64,000 nt of DNA, from assembly GCF_003286085.1 (NCBI RefSeq), contig NW_020825552.1:48287-112286 (forward strand). The letters are read 5' to 3'. The notes beneath the pieces are model-generated. The model did no database searches and was not told the origin of the DNA. It saw nothing but the letters and a program-made list of their open reading frames with translations. Below, one piece after another: positions 1 to 10,762 of the stretch. A program made the translations under genes and the position numbers. Origin of the DNA: Drosophila persimilis. Lineage: Eukaryota > Arthropoda > Insecta > Diptera > Drosophilidae. How positions within the stretch are numbered: position 1 is the stretch's first letter; each line of letters begins with the position of its first letter.

Positions 1-168
1 GCGCCCGACGTCACGCTCAGACTGATTTTCTGTCTCTCTCGCACGCACTCTTTGTCGTGTCGTTAAATATTAGCGGCGTCTGCCGGAGGAGAGCCATACT
101 GACTTAGTATCGGGTATAACCTTAGAGTTGCGGTGTCCGCAGCAACTCACAACGTTCCCCCTCGTTTT
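1..168 (+). repeat. 3' end of a DINE-1/ISY-like Helitron
   Basis: The sequence matches the last ~170 bp of the full-length copies at 20631-21736 and 26999-28109. It includes the subterminal inverted repeat TATCGGGTATA, an imperfect GTTGCGG...GCAGCAAC hairpin and the CCCCCTCGTTT terminus. The copy is cut by the window start. It abuts 412-like leader sequence, so the 412-like 5' LTR is missing here. Confidence 0.8.
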
Positions 169-412
169 TTCTTCCTTCATTATGGTCAAATATTAAAAAA
201 AAAAAAAAATATAATAGTTATATTGATGAAATTTTAAAGAGTAAAAAAAAAAAGGAAGGGTATATAGATATGTGTGTTCATGAGAAAAAAAAAATTTTTA
301 ATAAATTTTTTTTTTTATTGAAAAGAATAAATGAATAGCAGATAATTAAAAAAAAAATAAAAATAAAAACCCCAACATTGTAGAAACCAATTTTTGAGAG
401 AAAATCATCACC
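169..412 (+). other. AT-rich 5' leader of the 412-like element
   Basis: This non-coding stretch is very rich in A and T runs and leads into the first leader ORF. The segment from about 223 recurs in slightly diverged form at 63871-64000, showing a second copy of the same element. No LTR or primer binding site is visible because a DINE-1 copy adjoins it on the left. Confidence 0.6.
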
Positions 413-640
413 ATGGGTTGGTTCGGTTCTGACGATAGTCAGACCAAAGACAATACGGCCAATGTGGTCAATAATGTCAAAATAATAGACCACAGGGATG
501 ATCTCAATGCACTCTGGTTATTACTTCTGATTTTAACCATTGTCACTGTTTTACAATTCCTTTTAACATTGTATGTAAAACATAATAAGATAATTAAAAA
601 GAGATATATGAGTAGGGCAAACAATTTAGATAGAGTTTAA
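413..640 (+). CDS. 412-group leader ORF, small membrane protein (MGWFG)
   Basis: This intact 75-residue ORF starts at a good ATG after CATCACC. It begins MGWFGS and then has a polar segment (about 5-38). A hydrophobic stretch rich in Leu, Ile and Val (about 40-57) could span a membrane once. A basic tail contains KHNKIIKKR. Comparable small ORFs upstream of gag are known in 412/mdg1-group elements and their function is not established. The product would be a small single-pass membrane protein. The ORF is undamaged although the rest of the element is broken, which may simply reflect its short length. Confidence 0.6.
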   Translation: MGWFGSDDSQTKDNTANVVNNVKIIDHRDDLNALWLLLLILTIVTVLQFLLTLYVKHNKIIKKRYMSRANNLDRV

Positions 641-655
641 AAAAAAAAAAAAAAA

Positions 656-762
656 TTGGTCTCAACGACCCCTAGGAGCATAATAGAGCTCGAATACATG
701 TACATGGGTACATTTCAGGTAGAATTCCCGCCTTTAATATATTGTTACAAAGACAAAATAAA
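656..762 (+). pseudogene. Fragment related to the next leader ORF
   Basis: The frame here reads IIELEYMYM...PPLIYCYKDK. It resembles the ISIYEFEYSYM...SPLIHCDATQK portion of the ORF at 763-1071. There is no ATG: the open frame begins at a TTG after a poly-A run. It is probably a decayed duplicate or divergent paralogue of the adjacent leader ORF. The similarity is by eye only. Confidence 0.35.
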
Positions 763-1071
763 ATGTCTCGTAGAACAGCAGCAGCCATTAGGGCTACCCA
801 CGATAGGAATGAAAATTTCGATTATAGAGCTTAAGCAATCTTAGCCGCATTCCCCAATCCAATTAGCATATACGAGTTCGAATACTCATATATGAACGAA
901 TATAATTTACCTTTTTCACCACTAATTCATTGTGATGCCACACAAAAGGGTATCGTATTATCAACCATACCCGGCATCCTCGTAAACAGCCAAATAATAG
1001 AAAATGAAATTCTAGGAAGAATTGTGATTTCTAATGTTAGATTGTCTTCCAATCGGAATGGACAACATTAA
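763..1071 (+). pseudogene. Second 412-group leader ORF with one stop
   Basis: Reading from the ATG at 763 gives MSRRTAAAIRATHDRNEN and so on. After residue 23 there is a TAA (832-834). The same frame then stays open to the TAA at 1069-1071, a total of 103 codons. The C-terminal part has alternating aromatic and acidic residues (YEFEYSYMNEY) and a single Cys. The function is unknown. It lies only 9 bp before the gag ATG, in the position where 412-group elements carry small ORFs. Apart from the one nonsense mutation it looks preserved. Confidence 0.5.
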
Positions 1072-1080
1072 CAAACACAT

Positions 1081-2400
1081 ATGGACTGGCTTACGATCTG
1101 CGCTAAAGTTTGCACTCTAAGAGCAGAATTCGATAAGTCATACAAATGCTTAACGCAGAACAGACCTACACAAAATAGTACGGTCATTAAACATACAACT
1201 AATTTGGTAAACATATATAATGAGGTCAGAGAACTTTTTCTAGAGAACAGACAAAGACTTACTGATATACATTGGTTTCAAGCTACAGACGTCTTCAAAC
1301 GTCTAAGGGAACGATTAGTATTCGTTAAAGAAAAATTCAATCTAGACATACACATCCCAAATCTTCTAAACACAGCTGCGACATATATACCAGCTGTAGA
1401 ATCGGAATCAAGGCCAATAAGTCCCAGGCCCCCGAATGTAAAAAATATTATCATTATATCGGAAGACGATTCTCGATCAAATAGATCGAACCATCCGGTG
1501 AACGACGACAAACCGTCGACTAGTTCAGCAAACAGCGTGGTTGGGCAAGAACCAACCACAATGGCAGACGAAACAATTGCCCAACGGGCATATATCAAAG
1601 ATATTTCGCACGCCATTCCGGAATTTAATGGACAGAAACTCCATTTACAAAGATTCATTACGGCAGTCAAATTGGTCGATCTAACGAAAGGACCATACGA
1701 AAATTTAGCTATAGAAGTAATTAAATCAAAAGTAATAGGAACTACATTGTATAAAATACAAGATGAAACCACCATTAGCGCAATAATAAAGAAATTGCAA
1801 GACACTATTGTCGGAGAGTCATCAGATGTTATAAAGGCTAAAATGGCAAAAGTATGCCAAAAAGGCAAAACAGCCGCCCAATTCACAACAGAGATTGATG
1901 ATATGAGAAAACTTCTAGAAGCATCATACATTGATGAGGGTTTGCCAGCGGAACACGCCGATAAGTTCAGCTGCAAAGAGGCCATTAGTACAATGGTTAA
2001 AAATTGCGAGCACGGCAGACTCAAAACAATACTAGAAGCAGGCACATTCCCAACAATGAATGATGCCGTAGCAAAATATATACAGTGTAGTACAGAGATG
2101 ACTGGTAGCGCAAGTTCAATATTGTACACCAGACAAGGACAAGTCTACCGCGGTAGTAACTTTCGAGGTAACTATCGTGGTGGAGGAAATGGTCGTGGTT
2201 ACAACCACAACCATATTTACAACAACAATAGTTATAATAACAATAGAGGTCGTGTTGGCTATAGGGGAAATAACCGTAATAACGGTGGAACCTATAACAA
2301 CCAAAGATACAATAGCAATGGAAACACACTACAGAACAATGTTCGTGTTACCCAGACAGCTTCGGGAAACTCCCAAGATCCTTTAGATACACTAAATTAA
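1081..2400 (+). CDS. gag: Gag of the 412-like element
   Basis: This intact 439-residue ORF is the structural polyprotein that assembles the virus-like particle and binds RNA. Residues 1-90 form a helical N-terminal region. Residues 105-160 are low-complexity and Ser/Pro/Asp-rich. The capsid core follows at about 165-350, starting near DISHAIPEFNGQ and with KVCQKGKTAAQF and FPTMNDAV. The C-terminus (about 355-425) is Gly/Arg/Asn-rich with many RGN, RGG and NNN steps. That replaces CCHC zinc knuckles, of which none is present. It ends 45 bp before the protease frame. A 283-residue open frame on the opposite strand is a shadow. Confidence 0.85.
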   Translation: MDWLTICAKVCTLRAEFDKSYKCLTQNRPTQNSTVIKHTTNLVNIYNEVRELFLENRQRLTDIHWFQATDVFKRLRERLVFVKEKFNLDIHIPNLLNTAATYIPAVESESRPISPRPPNVKNIIIISEDDSRSNRSNHPVNDDKPSTSSANSVVGQEPTTMADETIAQRAYIKDISHAIPEFNGQKLHLQRFITAVKLVDLTKGPYENLAIEVIKSKVIGTTLYKIQDETTISAIIKKLQDTIVGESSDVIKAKMAKVCQKGKTAAQFTTEIDDMRKLLEASYIDEGLPAEHADKFSCKEAISTMVKNCEHGRLKTILEAGTFPTMNDAVAKYIQCSTEMTGSASSILYTRQGQVYRGSNFRGNYRGGGNGRGYNHNHIYNNNSYNNNRGRVGYRGNNRNNGGTYNNQRYNSNGNTLQNNVRVTQTASGNSQDPLDTLN

Positions 2401-4883
2401 AAAATCCAGCGGTTCACACAATCAACCTCAATCTCAATATATTCGTGGCATTCCTCAATTCTAAAACAGGAAAACAACTTACATTCCTTATAGATACAGG
2501 TGCCAATATATCATTATTAAAAGAAAATTCAGATGTCTTTAACGACATTCAAACAAAAAATAAAATAGATATTCAAGGAATAGGGGAAGGTATAATAACA
2601 TCCCAAGGCCTTACCCTAATAGAGCTACAGACGGATAAGTACATAATTCCACACAATTTCCATTTAGTTAATCAAAATTTTGCAATTCCGTGTGATGGAA
2701 TAATAGGCATTGATTTCATAAAATAATTAAACTGCCTAATAGACTTAAAACCTGCAGAGGATTGGTTAATAATACGACCAAATAATATAAAAATTAAAAT
2801 TTATGTTCCAATAACATACAGTTCTGGTAACAATACAATTCTTCTACCAGCAAGATCACAAGTTGTCAGAAAAATAGAATTAACGTCCGATATAGAAACC
2901 ATATTGATCCCAAACCAGGAAATTCAACCTGGTATTTATGTAGCAAATACAATAACTTCAAAAAATAATACATTTGTCCGATTGCTGAATACAACCAGTA
3001 CCAACCAATTAGTACATATAAATAACATACAATATGAACCACTTTCGAATTACAAGGTAATTCAAACAACTCAAAAAATCCGAGAAAAAACTGTCATAGC
3101 TGAATTAAGCAAACATTTCCCAGTACAATTCAAGAAGCAATTAACTAAACTATGCACCAATATGCAATATGAACCACTTTCGAATTACAAGGTAATTCAA
3201 ACAACTCAAAAAATCCGAGAAAAAACTGTCATAGCTGAATTAAGCAAACATTTCCCAGTACAATTCAAGAAGCAATTAACTAAACTATGCACCAATTTTA
3301 GTGACGTATTCGGGCTTGAAACCGAATCAATCACAACAAATAATTTTTATAAACAGAAATTGAGATTGAGGGATGACGAACCTCATATATAACCTATATA
3401 TAAAGAACTATCGAAGTCCGCATAGCCAAGTTGAGGAAATTAAAAAACAAGTAGGAAAATTAATCAACGACAATATTGTCGAACCATCCGTATCAGAATA
3501 CAACAGCCCACTTCTACTTGTCCCAAAGAAAGCCCTTCCGGGTTCAGAACAAAAGAAATGGCGATTAGTAGTTGACTATCGTCAAATAAACAAAAAACTC
3601 CTGGCCGACAAATTTCCACTACCTAGAATTGATGACATTTTGGATCAACTAGGTAGAGCAAAGTATTTCTCATGCCTTGACTTAATGTCAGGTTTTCATC
3701 AAATCGAACTAGAAGAAAGTTCGCGAAATATAACGTCTTTTTCAACGAGCAATGGCTCATATCGCTTCACGCTACTACCATTTGGTTTAAAAATAGCGCC
3801 GAATTCATTTCAAAGAATGATGACTATAGCATTCTCTGGACTTGAAGCTTCGCAAGCCTTCCTGTATATGGACGATCTAATAGTCATGGGTTGTTCCGAA
3901 AAACATATGCTTAAAAACTTAACAGATATTTTTGAGATATGTAGGAAACACAACCTAAAATTACATCCACAAAAATGTTCATTTTTTATGCATGAAGTGA
4001 CCTTTCTTGGTCATAAATGCACAGATAAAGGAATCTTGCCAGATGACAAGAAATATGACGTCATCAAAAACTATCCAGTTCCACATGATGCGGACAGCGC
4101 TAGACGATTTATTGCATTTTGCAATTATTATAGACGTTTTATTAAAAACTTCGCCGACTATTCCCGGCACATAACTAGATTATGTAAAAAGAATGTCCCC
4201 TTTGAGTGATCAACTGAATGTCAAAATGCATTCCAATATTTAAAAGATAAACTTATGGAACCCACTCTGTTACAGTACCCAGATTTTCAGAAAGAATTTT
4301 GCGTAATCACCGATGCTAGTAAACAAGCATGTGGAGCGGTTTTAACTCAAAACCATAACGGACTCCAACTCCCATTAGCATCTGCATCACGTTCATTCAC
4401 AAAAGGTGAAAGTAACAAAAGAACTACAGAACAGGAATTAGCAGCAATTCATTGGGCAATTACCCATTTTCGACCATATATCTACGGTAAACACTTTACA
4501 GTAAAAACGGATCACAGACCACTAACATACCTATTTTCAATGGTCAATCCCAGCTCAAAACTCACACGCATGCGGCTCGAATTAGAAGAATACGACTTTA
4601 CAGTCGAGTATCTAAAGGGTAAAGATAATCATGTAGCAGATGCGTTATCAAGAATAACCATCACAGACCTGAAAAACATACAAAAAACGAATAAAGTCCT
4701 GAAAGTCACTACCAGGCAACAGAGTAGACAGAAATCCTGCGCAGGAAAAAAACAAATAGAATTGCCTAGGCAATCTCTAACAAAAGCTTCAAAGCCCAAC
4801 GTATATGAAGTCATCAACAATGACGAAGTACGTAAAGTAGTGACCTTGCATGTAAATAATAATTTATGTTTTTTCAAACATGG
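2401..4883 (+). pseudogene. pol: 412-like pol, first part: protease, RT, RNase H
   Basis: The frame opens with an aspartic protease (2445-2726) carrying FLIDTGAN and the flap-side GIIGID. It is cut by TAA at 2724-2726, then continues in the same frame. A 135-bp in-frame tandem duplication follows. A one-base-type frameshift lies near 3385. The reverse transcriptase (3373-4209) has RLVVDYRQIN, the catalytic FLYMDDL (residues 165-168 are YMDD) and FLGHKC. A TGA at 4207-4209 replaces a probable Trp. RNase H follows (4255-4899) with ITDASKQACG, TEQELAA, KTDHRPL and HVADALSR. The reading is interrupted at the BEL insertion after Lys-His-Gly, and the rest resumes at 22947. Confidence 0.9.
3030..3296 (+). 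repeat. 135-bp in-frame tandem duplication in pol
   Basis: The segment beginning CAATATGAACC at 3030 repeats at 3165 with a 135-bp period. Forty-four residues, from QYEPLSNYK to LTKLCTN, appear twice with no difference seen by eye. The unit is a multiple of three so the frame is preserved. It lies in the spacer between protease and RT. Confidence 0.95.
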
Positions 4884-5543
4884 TGAACGAATCAAATGAA
4901 TCTGTTGATGTAGATTCACTTGATTCTGTGGTGATTGTCAATATGACAATCGTATGCTGAAAATGTTATGTATGTATGCTACCGGTTCATGTACCAGTAA
5001 AAAATGGTCGCCGCAATCGGTACTTGAACAAATTGGGCTTCGGAGATGTGAATACGTCAGAGTTTTCTTTCGTACTGATTTTATTTGGTAAAATGCAAGG
5101 TTTATATACAATTTCTATGAGTATGATTGTTTACTTAGGATCTTAGGTATGTTTAATTAGCTCTGAGTATCATATTGCTAGGGAAATGTGTTATCTCTAT
5201 TTAGGACTAATCAATTACTACAAATCCAACAGTGGAATATTCCAAGGGTCATATTTATGACGGTCACAATGGTTATCATGCAGATGGTGTGAGATTTGAC
5301 CACATGCAGGTCATCCAGAATGTGTTTTATGATAGTGCCGTAAATATCTTAACAGTGTATGTACACAAATGCATGCAGCTGTCCGTTGTATATTTATTTA
5401 GGTCAGTAGTGCATGTCACATATTTATATTTAGAGCATATTATCGTTTATTTCTTTAGGTGGCTGGGAAATCTTAACCTATTTATGGTTAGTTATTTGTC
5501 TAGGTCTAATCGTACGATTTTGTACTTTAGTTGAAATCGTACA
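4884..5543 (-). repeat. 3' LTR of the BEL/Pao element
   Basis: It matches 22293-22941 almost base for base, with an extra 11 bp near 4920. On the minus strand the purine tract GGGAGGA (5544-5551) directly precedes it. A 100-residue open frame inside it is carried in both LTRs but looks non-coding. Confidence 0.9.
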
Positions 5544-5570
5544 TCCTCCCGGCCGTTGACCATAGTATGT

Positions 5571-6557
5571 TCAACCATCATCAATATTGATTGTGTTCGG
5601 CTGTGTCCTTTTCCTAGGCTGTCTGTCCTCGGATGATTCTTCGTTTTCTGATGGATCATCTATCGGATGTTTATGTGTGGGTTCCTCTTCGTTGAATAGT
5701 GGAGCTACATGTTGGATCTCTCGTTTGAAAATCCCCTTTGCCGTTTTTACTTCCACCACTCGTACAAAATTGTCCTTGCCATGAAACAATCGAATGATTC
5801 TTCCTAGTGGCCATTGTAATACTGGTGTATTGTCTTCCTTTAGTATTACTAATGTTCCTTCCTTAATGTTAGCCGAAGACTTCCTCCACTTTTGACGCTG
5901 TTGCAACTGCTGAAGATATTCATTGGACCATTGTGTCCAGAATGAGTGCTTCAACTTTGACACTGCTTGCCATCGATTTCCTAGCGTCTTTGGCTGCTGG
6001 GATGGCTCACTGTCAGCTTGTGCGGTTAACGGCTCTCCTATCAGGAAATGCCCTGGCGTTAGTGCTGTTACGTCGTTTGTGTTGTCAGATATCGGTGTTA
6101 ATGGTCGAGAGTTTAGTATGGCCTCTATTTCGACTATAACCGTTTCTAACTCCTCATAAGTTAGATTTGCCGTCGTCACATTTTTTAAGAGGAGATGTTT
6201 GGCAGATTTTACTGCAGCTTCCCATAAGCCGCCGAAGTGTGGTGCGCGAGGAGGTATAAATTTAAACTGTACCCCTTTGTTGTTGCACTCTTGTACAATA
6301 TGTTCTTTTGCCTTTTCCGAGAATATGGCTTCTTCTAATTCTTGAAGTTTGTTCCTGGCTCCTACGAAATTCGTAGCATTGTCGCAATGGAGCACTTGAC
6401 ATTTTCCTCGACGAGAGATGAACCGCCGAAGTGCCGAAGTGCTAAAAATGCTTCTGTGGTGAGATCACTGACAAGCTCCAGATGTACTGCTTTAGTCGCG
6501 AAACAACAAAATATAGCTATGTACGCTGTATTAGGCTTCTTTCCTCGAATTTTATAG
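5571..6557 (-). pseudogene. pol: BEL/Pao integrase, C-terminal part
   Basis: On the minus strand the frame has ATKAVHLELV, then LHCDNATNF with the second catalytic Asp. PPRAPHFGGLWEAAVKS follows, containing the catalytic Glu. LNSRPLTP, LTPGHFLIG and a C-terminal domain with VLQWPLGRI come next. These are hallmarks of BEL/Pao integrase. A short duplication of GCACTTCG near 6430 shifts the frame between the first block and the Asp-Asn block. The upstream half of integrase lies at 16436-17250, on the other side of the LINE. The tail is acidic and Pro-rich. Confidence 0.85.
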
Positions 6558-6726
6558 TGGATTTTTAATGATCCACTCTCTTTCGTAGTGATCAGACGTG
6601 TTTTTGTTTTGCGCTCCGCATTTTTCCTTTTGTTTCGAATAAACAGCCGGAGTTTTCCTAACTAAATTCTAAATATACTTTCTAACCAGACAACAATCTG
6701 GAAACCTATTCATTTACGCGAGTGCA

Positions 6727-7257
6727 AATTAAACAACTGCGGTAGCGGATTGTGTTTTTAAAAAGTTTTTATTTTACTTCGAACTTCACTGATATAGATT
6801 TAAGTAGAGGGTCACAAAGGAATTCCGGGCAAGGGATTGCGCGATCTTAATATTGAGCTAGACTTTGCGGTGTCGCTGCTGGATCAAGACTGATTTGAAC
6901 TTTCTGATCTTTGCATCGTTGATCCCTTTCGGGAATCGTTTTTCTATAAACATTTCAATTGATTTCGCCATCCCGAGTATTAGATTTCGTCACCCAAAGA
7001 GAGAACTGTAAAAGGCCTAAAGTGCAGGATCTGCAGAAAGCCGGGAGTGAGATTGTTTATGAGAAGCCGGGTGTGGGCAAACATTGGTTTTCCATTTAGG
7101 CGAGTGTCAAAGATTGGGATTGCGGCGGGGGCGCTTGAGATTGTACATCTTAGAAATCAATTAGGCGGAGGCCCAAGATTGAAATTGTTTTCGTTTTGGA
7201 AAACCAAAGATTGTTTACAACTCGTATAAGAGCTCAATGGAATTGGGTACGTTAACT
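6727..7257 (-). repeat. 3' LTR of the gypsy-type element
   Basis: Read on the minus strand it starts AGTTAACGTACCC and ends GTTTAATT. It matches 11368-11898 with no difference that I can see. A 60-residue open frame within both LTRs is taken as chance. Confidence 0.93.
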
Positions 7258-7269
7258 CCCCCCATTCTT
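7258..7269 (-). other. Polypurine tract
   Basis: On the minus strand AAGAATGGGGGG directly precedes the 3' LTR start AGTTAAC. This is the expected site of plus-strand DNA priming for a gypsy-type element. Confidence 0.8.
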
Positions 7270-8227
7270 AAATGTTTCGTCCCGATACATTTTGAAGTTC
7301 TGATAGAGCTCTAATTTCTTCTGACAGTATTTGAATGTTGCTTTCCACTATTTCTTCTGACGGTATTCTTATTGATTTAATAAGTACAAATTTGGTTAAT
7401 TTATAGCCGAAGTAAAATAACATTAACAATATCAAAATGATTAAAAATAATGTTATTAATGGTAAGGCCGTATTACCTAATGTTATAAGGGGATTTAAAA
7501 TATTAACATTATCAAAAGAAAATTGCTTATCATTCGATTGTATATAATCAACTAATTCAAAATCGCTATATCTATGATGCGATATATATTTTAGAATTTT
7601 ACCCTTATCATTTATGTGGGTTGTATTATTTATTACAATTGTGTTGTTGAATATAAGGAGATACGATCCTAACAAAGTAGTATTGTCTACGATATTTTTG
7701 CCTGAAACTAATATGGCACCATCCTGAATGATGTCTATTTCTTTGTTTTTTTCCTTTTTTTTAGTGCAGTTGGCTTTAAAGCCATTAAGTAAATTGGTGA
7801 AACAGGTACTCTTTAAATTTATTTGTGCGTAATTGTTAAAAGTTTCACTTTTAAAATTATTCATTAAATAGTATTTCTCCTTACATTCACAAACTTTTTC
7901 ACTTATAACTAACATTCCATCATTTTGTGAGATGGCTCTTGCATGGTAAAACTTGCAAATATCTTTAATTTGAGGATATTTTATGTAAATGATTATTAAA
8001 TCTGCATTTCGAATTATTTTAACCGTTGCAATGTCCAGCAGATCAGACAGTTCAACATTATGTTTTTCATGCTTATAAATGTCCTCTATTTCGTTTTTAT
8101 TTAAAATTTTTGTATTGAAAATGTTTACTTTTAAGAGGGTTATGGTATCAACTAAATTTAGTAGGTCAAAAGTTATTAATTTTAAACGATGCTTTCTCAG
8201 TATCGTTTTCTTCATTGAAGATGACAT
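7268..8227 (-). pseudogene. env: Env transmembrane part of the gypsy-type element
   Basis: The 319-codon frame is the C-terminal, membrane-anchored half of an errantivirus envelope-like protein. It has paired Cys (VCECKE, STCFTN, ANCTKK) and NNTT/NTT glycosylation sites. A strongly hydrophobic anchor near residues 250-278 (LPLITLFLIILILLMLF) precedes a cytoplasmic tail. Its true upstream part, with the furin-like Arg/Lys site and LGTIWKWIAGSPDHDDF, lies in the neighbouring frame at 8166-8420. A frameshift around 8166-8225 therefore breaks env. The surface subunit is deleted. Confidence 0.8.
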
Positions 8228-10310
8228 TTTTTAATGAATTTGATAGCAATTCAATTTCTTTGAAAAATTTGGAATTTATTACAAATTGTTTATTATTATT
8301 TTCAGTTAATTCATTTACTTTATTTTGTATTTTCAAAAAGTCGTCATGATCAGGGCTGCCTGCTATCCATTTCCAAATGGTACCTAATTCATTTATTCCC
8401 CTTTCTTTCCGTTTTGGAACTAATTCAATATGTGCTATTAAACTGTCCTTTAAATTATTAAATGCTCCAATTGCTGGTTCATCCAGCTGTATTAATGTTT
8501 TCTTGGATGCCCTTCGTGAAACTTTCCCATTTACTCCGCTCAGATATTTTGTTAAAGGTTTGGCAATTGTGGCATAATTTCGGACAAATTTTCTGTAATA
8601 CCCTGTTAGTCCTAAGAAGCTACGTAGCTCTCTGATATTTTTAGGAATTGGATAGTTTTGTATTGTGGAGATTTTGTCTGGATCTGTTTTAATGATATTT
8701 TGGGAAACAATGTATCCCAGAAATTTGGTTTCCAATTGAAAGAATTTAGACTTTTCTAGTGAAATTTTCATGTTAGCGTTTTGCAATATCTGAATTATAT
8801 GAATTAGATCTTTATAATGTTGTTCTATAGTTTTTGAAAATATTATTATATCGTCCATATAAACGTGACAAGTTTTCCCAACTTGTTCTCTAAGTATATC
8901 GTCCATTGCCCTTTGGAAAATTCTGGGAGCGTTCGTCAATCCCATAGGCATTCTTAGAAATTCATATTTGCCGTTATTTATGGAAAAAGATGTTTTTTCA
9001 ATATCTGATTCCCTCATTAAAATCTGATAGAAACCTGACTCTAAATCAATGGCCGAGAAATATTTCGCTTTACCTAAATTGGCAAGGATTACTGAAGGAT
9101 CTTGCGTAGGGTATCTATCCGGTATAGTGTTTTCATTAAGTTTCTTAAAGTCTATTACTAATCTATGCTTAGGAGTTCCGTCCTTATTTACTCCCTTCTT
9201 TGGTACTACTATTACCGGTGAATTATATGGGCTTTTACTAGGTCTGATTATACCTTCATCTAACATTTTACTTATTTCGTTATTAACGAAATCGTTAACC
9301 GAATAAGCGTATGGATACTGCTTGCCATATACCGGTCTATCGTGTTCAGTGTTAATCTCTCCTTTTATATCCGTTCTGAACGGTAACTGTAAATTTATAT
9401 TGGCATGGTCTTCTTCGATGATAGATACCATTTTCTCTCTGAGATTTTCTAAATTGTCCTCTTTGTAGGTTATTGTGGTATACAATTTCATTTTTTTCAA
9501 TTCAGAATTTGCATAATTTTGAATGTCGGATATTTCTACGACGGCGCGTTCAGGATTTTTGCATCCCAAACTTTTAAATTGTTCATTGTCGGATAATTCA
9601 ACGACGGCGTGTTCAGGATTCTTTAATCCCAAACTATTCGAACTTTTAGTGTCGCATAATTCAACGACGGCGTGCTCAGGATATTTTAATCCCAAACTAT
9701 TAAAACTTTGGATGTCGGATAATTCAACGACGGCGGGTTCAGGATATTTGAATCCCAAACTATTGACGGATAATTCTTCGTCGGCGTGCTCAGGATTTTT
9801 TGATCCCAAGCTATATAAACTTCCTTCTACCTTTACTGATTCACTTTTCATTTCTTTTTCTTCTTCAAAATATTTTTTTATTATATATTCCTTCAACGGA
9901 AGGATGGTTTTTCCTTCTATAAAGGTTAATTTGTTTAAAGTAAGGACCTCGTCATATATTAGTTTCTCCTCATTGTCTTTATAACTTAAAGTCCCCTTTC
10001 CTGTATCAATAACCGCTCCGATTTTCTTTAATAGGTTAAATCCTATTAGTAAATCTGCCTCCATTCCATCTATTTCATAAAACACTTGCTTTGTGTTGAA
10101 AATTGTTATATTATGGAAATATTTAATTATTGAAAACCCATTCACTGTAGCAACTTTCTTATAAATTGGTAATTCTTTTTTATTGTCGTAAATTCCTTTT
10201 TTTATATAACAGGAAGTTGCTCCCGTATCTATCAAAACTTTTAATTCTCTGTTTATTTTTTTGTCTACTCTTTTTAGGTAGGGCAGACCTACTTCGGGGG
10301 CTGATCTAAA
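8166..10310 (-). pseudogene. pol: Gypsy-type pol (PR-RT) fused in frame to env
   Basis: The frame opens in -1 overlap with the gag end. The protease has LIDTGATSCYIK and DLLIGFNLL. A linker of five ~21-residue repeats follows. The RT has RLVIDFKKLN, CHVYMDDIII and FLGYIVSQ, then the start of RNase H (IGAFNNLKDSL). There the frame passes directly into env at a basic cleavage-type sequence, followed by GTIWKWIAGSPDHDDF. Integrase, most of RNase H and the env surface region are missing. The junction keeps the frame, giving one 689-codon reading that starts at the TTG of LIDTG or further upstream. Confidence 0.85.
9515..9825 (-). repeat. Five ~63-bp repeats in the protease-RT linker
   Basis: On the minus strand five copies of a unit encode a consensus SLGxKxPExAVVELSD. 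Spacing is about 63 bp between most copies and shorter for the outermost. All units are in frame with pol. Such a repeat array is not a usual part of gypsy pol. Confidence 0.9.
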
Positions 10311-10762
10311 AAATGATCCTCCTCAATGTTATTTATCCTCATTGCTTTATTAGCCGGTTGTTCCGACATTTCGTTTAACTTTCGTTTCTGCGCTGGATTG
10401 TCGTTAGACTGATTATTCGGGACTACGTTTGCCCTAAAATGCTGGGCTTGGCTATAATTGTTATTATTTCTCCTAAAATAACCGTTAGTATTCTCCCGAT
10501 AATTTCTATTGTTATTATTTCCCCTGAATTGATTGCTGTTCTGTCGGTTCCGGATTTGTATCGATTCGTCTATTGTTTCTGCCTGATAATCTGATACCTG
10601 ATCGGATTTAGTTTCTATTTGTTGTTTTAAATTTACAATTTGCTCTTGTACTTGTGAAATTTGAAGTGCTATCAATTGTTTGACCAGATCTGCTGTGAGA
10701 TCGGTCCTTGCTTGAGAGTTAATCATTTTTAGTTTTTCAAAATCTAAAGTTAGCTGATCCAC
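10289..10762 (-). CDS. gag: Gag C-terminal remnant, gypsy-type element
   Basis: This 157-residue frame starts MDQLTLDFEKLKM. It has a coiled-coil-like segment (about 25-60) rich in Gln, Ile and Leu. An Asn/Arg-rich nucleic-acid-binding tail (NNNNRNYREN, FRRNNNNY) comes next, ending FLDQPPK. Errantivirus Gag is usually far longer, so the matrix and most of the capsid appear lost. The stop overlaps the pol frame by -1, as expected for frameshifted Gag-Pol. There are no zinc knuckles, which is normal for gypsy-type Gag. Confidence 0.65.
   Translation of the reverse strand: MDQLTLDFEKLKMINSQARTDLTADLVKQLIALQISQVQEQIVNLKQQIETKSDQVSDYQAETIDESIQIRNRQNSNQFRGNNNNRNYRENTNGYFRRNNNNYSQAQHFRANVVPNNQSNDNPAQKRKLNEMSEQPANKAMRINNIEEDHFLDQPPK

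Noticed and set aside
1278-2129. 283-codon open frame antisense to the 412-like gag
   Set aside because: It lies wholly opposite a well-supported gag and has no domain signature; shadow frame.
5232-5534. 100-codon frame repeated at 22630-22932
   Set aside because: It is inside the BEL/Pao LTR pair and opposite to the element's direction; chance frame.
7047-7229. 60-codon frame repeated at 11688-11870
   Set aside because: It lies within the two identical LTRs; duplication explains the conservation.
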